Shown here: positions 5,070 to 7,896 of the stretch, one piece after another
How positions within the stretch are numbered: the first letter of the stretch is position 1
Layout: each line of letters begins with the position of its first letter
Assembly (NCBI GenBank): GCA_003555185.1
Contig: PWFZ01000099.1
Location: forward strand, 1-7,896
Direction of reading: 5' to 3'
DNA length: 7,896 nucleotides
Source: Balneolaceae bacterium
GTDB taxonomy: Bacteria > Bacteroidota > Rhodothermia > Balneolales > Balneolaceae
Program-made: the position numbers and the translations under genes
Notes under the pieces: generated by a model
The model's input: only the letters and a program-made list of their open reading frames with translations
What the model was told of the DNA's origin: nothing
Database searches by the model: none

Positions 5070-7822
5070 AAAGATCGATCCAAATAGTACTTTTACTGTT
5101 TTTTATAACCGGCTGTGGAACTCCACTTCAACAGCCGTGGACTGATTTCAACGCATATTTCAATACATTCTATAATGCTGAAAGATATTTTAACGAAGGG
5201 CTTGAGTTAAATCAGCGACAAACCTCAGAAATAAATCCTCAAGTTCCCATTTCAATATTTACTCCGCCAACACAGGCCGGAAGAGAGGAATTCTCGAGAG
5301 CTATTGAAATGGGAGCTACAATTCTGCGGGATTACAAAGATTCCAAATATGTAGAGCCCGCAATATTTTTAATTGGGAAGTCTTATTTCTATCGGTCAGA
5401 ATATTTTTCTGCTTTGGAAAAATTTCAGGAGATGCAGATGCTTTCAACCGGGACCCGAGAACAAAGTGCTGTTTTCTGGCAGGGAATCACCTATCTGCAG
5501 ATGGAAACATACAATGAAGGTATCCGTTTTTTAGAAAATGAATTAGAGATCATTGAAGAGTGGGATCAAAATATTCTTGCAGAGACAAAAGTATTATTAG
5601 CCCAGTTATATATCAACAGAGAGGAATGGGCGGCGGGCGTAGATCTGTTTGATGAAGCTATTCCGAACCTTGAATATCGTAACATTCGGTCCCGGTCATA
5701 TTTTTTGTACGGACAGGCACTGGAGCAGCTGGGTGAATATGAGCGGGCCAGAGACGCTTACAGCAGCGTGAACCCATCTCACCAATCCTATGACTTAGTG
5801 TTCAATGCTCAGAGGAAGGAGGCGGAAGTTTCGCGAAGACTGGGCGAGTATGATCGCGCACTTGAAATTTATTCCACAATGGAAAGATCTGACAAAAATG
5901 CGGAATCCAGACTAGATCTTACCTATGAGATAGCGAGAACAATGCAGCTGCAGGGGGACGCTGATGAGGCGTATGAAATATATAAAAATGTACTTCAGAG
6001 CAGAACTCTACAGCCTATGCCTTTAACAAAGGCAAAAACGTATTACGGATTGGCAGAAATCTATCAAATAAATAGACAGAACTACGAAATGGCAGCGGCT
6101 TATTATGATTCAGCCGCTTCACAGAATGTTGACCGAAGTGCCCTCCCTGATCATTTTGATGCCCGTGAACTGGCGTCCTCTTTTGGTGAGTACGCAAGAG
6201 TAAAAAATGAAATTAATGAAATGGATAGTCTGCTTACTCTGGGCCGAATGGAGGGTGACGAATTTGATGCAGCTATTGCTGAGATTGAGGAATCGATGCA
6301 GGAAGAACTTGATCAGCAACGGAGTCGCAGACAACAAGTAGATAACAGCGCAATAAACATAGATGCAACCGATCAATCAGCAGTTGAGGCGTCTGAATCT
6401 ACAGAATTTGGATTTTTAAATATTGAAAACCGGGCTTTGCTAACCGATGCAAGTATTCAGTTTCAGGCTGTGTGGGGAGAAAGACCATTGGCGGATAACT
6501 GGCGGCGATCCGCTGCTGTAAGAGGCTCCCGACTTACTCCGTTCACAGTTTCGGATGACGAAGTTGTTATAGATGAACAAGTAGAATTAGCAGCCCCGCA
6601 GCCTGACCAAATACAATTGGATTTGAGTGCAATTCCTTTTACAGAAAGGGAACAGGAAAATATGCAGGCACAGATGGAAAACCGTCAGTATCAATTGGCA
6701 AATATTTACTTTCTTTCATTGAATATGCCGGACAGCGCCAAGGTATATTATCAAAAAATAACGAATAGTAACCTGAGCCCCGACTTAATTCCACGGTCTC
6801 TATACTCGTTGGCAGAAATAGAGTTATCGCAGGGTAATACGGAAAAGGCAAGGGAGTGGGCAGAAAGACTCATAAAGGATTACCCAAATACAATATTTGC
6901 CAGGCGTACAGCCGATCGTCTCGGTATAGAGCTCATTGAGTCGGTAGATACCAATGATCCCTCAGGAAATGGATCGTACCATTTAAATATGCAAACAGAC
7001 TCCATCAAAAATCCCGCAGAAAAAGCTATGGCTTTGCATCAGGTTGCGAAGAATGAACTATTAGGTGATAAACGGGCAGTTCTGCTTTTTGAAGCAGCAA
7101 AGTTGTATATATCAGCTGCTAATCACAGTCATAAAGATTCCCTGAAAAGTGTAAGTAATTGGTTCGATACAAAAAGTTCATGGGAAAGAAACAGCCGGGA
7201 TTTAATGATGCGACAGGATTCAGCTTTTTCAGCCCTGATGGATGCTTCCCTTTCGGATACTGAAAGAGAATATTGGGAAAGTGTTGCAGACTCTGCACTT
7301 ACTGAACCTGATTTCAAATCAATCTTTCCATTTGAGGGAGCCTATTGGGATAGTACAAGATCGGTTTTAAATGAAATCGAGACCAGTTATGCACCAAGCA
7401 ATGTAATGCCAAAAGTGCGAATTCTTCAGGAGTCTATTCGAAAACCTCATTCAGGTAGAGATTACGAAGAAGTTGAAGAACCATTTGACGAAGATCGTAT
7501 ATCCACTGAACCGGATAGAGAGATCGTCTCGTGCAGTGATATGAATGTACCTGTGACCATTTCGGGTGGAATAGATTGGTTTTTGGAACGAATAGACTAC
7601 CCGGATTGGGCTGTTGGGAGCGGTATTAGCGGAGAGATTTCTTATTTATTCAACATTTCACCTGACGGCGATATTATACATTATGAGCAGGCAAGCAGGA
7701 CAGATCGATCCGGTATTCCACAATCGTTTGAAGGGGCTATAGAATCACATCTCAAATTCGAGTCGATGCCGGTAAATGACAATGTGCAATGTGTGTTCTC
7801 CTTTCCGTATGAAACCCCGTAA
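5066..7822 (+). CDS. PorW/SprE-like TPR lipoprotein with C-terminal TonB-like domain
   Basis: PorW/SprE proteins are large TPR lipoproteins of the type IX secretion system, needed for secretion and, in gliders, motility. This 918-residue protein opens with a lipoprotein signal (KRSIQIVLLLFFITGC, Cys17). FNAYFNTFYNAERYFNEG (28-45) corresponds to the N-terminal 'YNxYFNA' segment of the family. TPR-type helices fill about 94-352 and again about 540-620. Residues 376-425 are charged, perhaps coiled coil. FGFLNIENR (448-456) with VWGERPLADNWRRS (469-482) matches the block that in PorW/SprE-like proteins reads FYNP...WGxRxLEDNWRRS. Residues about 823-915 look like a TonB C-terminal domain: SGGIDWFLERIDYP, GISGEISYLFNISPDG, and a final strand; Cys823 and Cys909 could form a disulfide. 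The start is GTG: the in-frame TAG at 5051 excludes anything further upstream. It may be cotranscribed with pyk. The TPR lipoprotein call is firm, the PorW/SprE link likely, a secretion role inferred. Confidence 0.75.
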   Translation: MKRSIQIVLLLFFITGCGTPLQQPWTDFNAYFNTFYNAERYFNEGLELNQRQTSEINPQVPISIFTPPTQAGREEFSRAIEMGATILRDYKDSKYVEPAIFLIGKSYFYRSEYFSALEKFQEMQMLSTGTREQSAVFWQGITYLQMETYNEGIRFLENELEIIEEWDQNILAETKVLLAQLYINREEWAAGVDLFDEAIPNLEYRNIRSRSYFLYGQALEQLGEYERARDAYSSVNPSHQSYDLVFNAQRKEAEVSRRLGEYDRALEIYSTMERSDKNAESRLDLTYEIARTMQLQGDADEAYEIYKNVLQSRTLQPMPLTKAKTYYGLAEIYQINRQNYEMAAAYYDSAASQNVDRSALPDHFDARELASSFGEYARVKNEINEMDSLLTLGRMEGDEFDAAIAEIEESMQEELDQQRSRRQQVDNSAINIDATDQSAVEASESTEFGFLNIENRALLTDASIQFQAVWGERPLADNWRRSAAVRGSRLTPFTVSDDEVVIDEQVELAAPQPDQIQLDLSAIPFTEREQENMQAQMENRQYQLANIYFLSLNMPDSAKVYYQKITNSNLSPDLIPRSLYSLAEIELSQGNTEKAREWAERLIKDYPNTIFARRTADRLGIELIESVDTNDPSGNGSYHLNMQTDSIKNPAEKAMALHQVAKNELLGDKRAVLLFEAAKLYISAANHSHKDSLKSVSNWFDTKSSWERNSRDLMMRQDSAFSALMDASLSDTEREYWESVADSALTEPDFKSIFPFEGAYWDSTRSVLNEIETSYAPSNVMPKVRILQESIRKPHSGRDYEEVEEPFDEDRISTEPDREIVSCSDMNVPVTISGGIDWFLERIDYPDWAVGSGISGEISYLFNISPDGDIIHYEQASRTDRSGIPQSFEGAIESHLKFESMPVNDNVQCVFSFPYETP

Positions 7823-7841
7823 GATGAATTGGTGTGATGTT

Positions 7842-7876
7842 GCTATTCGATAGCTAACCGCGAAGCACTGCTTCGC
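7842..7876. repeat. Tandem perfect hairpins downstream of the TPR gene
   Basis: Two adjacent stem-loops lie 19 bases after the TPR stop codon: GCTAT-TCG-ATAGC (7842-7854) and GCGAAGC-ACT-GCTTCGC (7860-7876). Neither is followed by a T-run, so they are not classic intrinsic terminators. The GC-rich second hairpin in an AT-rich spacer has the look of a REP-type palindromic repeat. A second copy is not present in this window, so repeat status is inferred. The remaining bases 7877-7896 show no gene. Confidence 0.4.
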
Positions 7877-7896
7877 AATATCAACGCTCGGATTTA

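Noticed and set aside
6015..6376. Two minus-strand frames (60 and 85 codons) opposite the TPR gene
   Set aside because: They overlap each other and the TPR coding sequence and have no recognisable motif; they are shadows of the real frame.
6639..7317. Two further short minus-strand frames (70 and 62 codons) opposite the TPR gene
   Set aside because: They lie inside the continuous TPR reading frame, have no signal or domain, and their composition mirrors the sense codons.

Overview
The window looks like chromosomal DNA from the Bacteroidota/Rhodothermota/Balneolota side of the FCB bacteria. The support is a SusD/RagB-family lipoprotein, a GWxTD-domain protein, a large tetratricopeptide lipoprotein of the PorW/SprE type, three recognisable lipoprotein signal peptides, the absence of clear Shine-Dalgarno sequences, and one Bacteroidetes-style promoter. 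A member of the Balneolota is my best guess, but nothing here fixes the genus. The DNA is moderately AT-rich, and I see no insertion sequences, tRNA, rRNA, CRISPR or phage genes.

Layout. (1) 2-1066, plus strand: the C-terminal part of a SusD/RagB-family nutrient-uptake lipoprotein, whose beginning lies outside the window. It is closed by a strong intrinsic terminator at 1101-1132. (2) 1154-1837, plus: a small lipoprotein of unknown function, possibly MbnP/DUF4382-like. (3) 1858-3270, minus, convergent with the previous gene: a GWxTD-domain lipoprotein of unknown function. (4) 3271-3535: a divergent, AT-rich regulatory spacer. It holds a Bacteroidetes-type promoter for the GWxTD gene, with a LacI-type near-palindrome inside that promoter, and a leader in front of the next gene. 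(5) 3536-4975, plus: pyruvate kinase, complete, with the residue set of the K+-independent class. (6) 5066-7822, plus: a 918-residue TPR lipoprotein resembling the type IX secretion components PorW/SprE, ending in a TonB-C-like domain. (7) 7823-7896: a tail with two tandem perfect hairpins and no gene.

How the genes fit together. The set is mostly cell-envelope biology (SusD-like uptake, small lipoproteins, a secretion-related TPR lipoprotein) around one core glycolytic enzyme. No single operon covers the window: there is a terminator after susD, a convergent pair at 1837/1858 and a divergent pair at 3270/3536. Pyruvate kinase and the TPR gene run in the same direction 90 bases apart and could share a transcript. 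No wholly new multi-gene system is evident. The most unusual items are the TonB-C-like tail on the PorW/SprE-like lipoprotein, the operator-like palindrome in the spacer, the start-stop mini-ORFs at the GTG start of the TPR gene, and the paired hairpins at the right edge.
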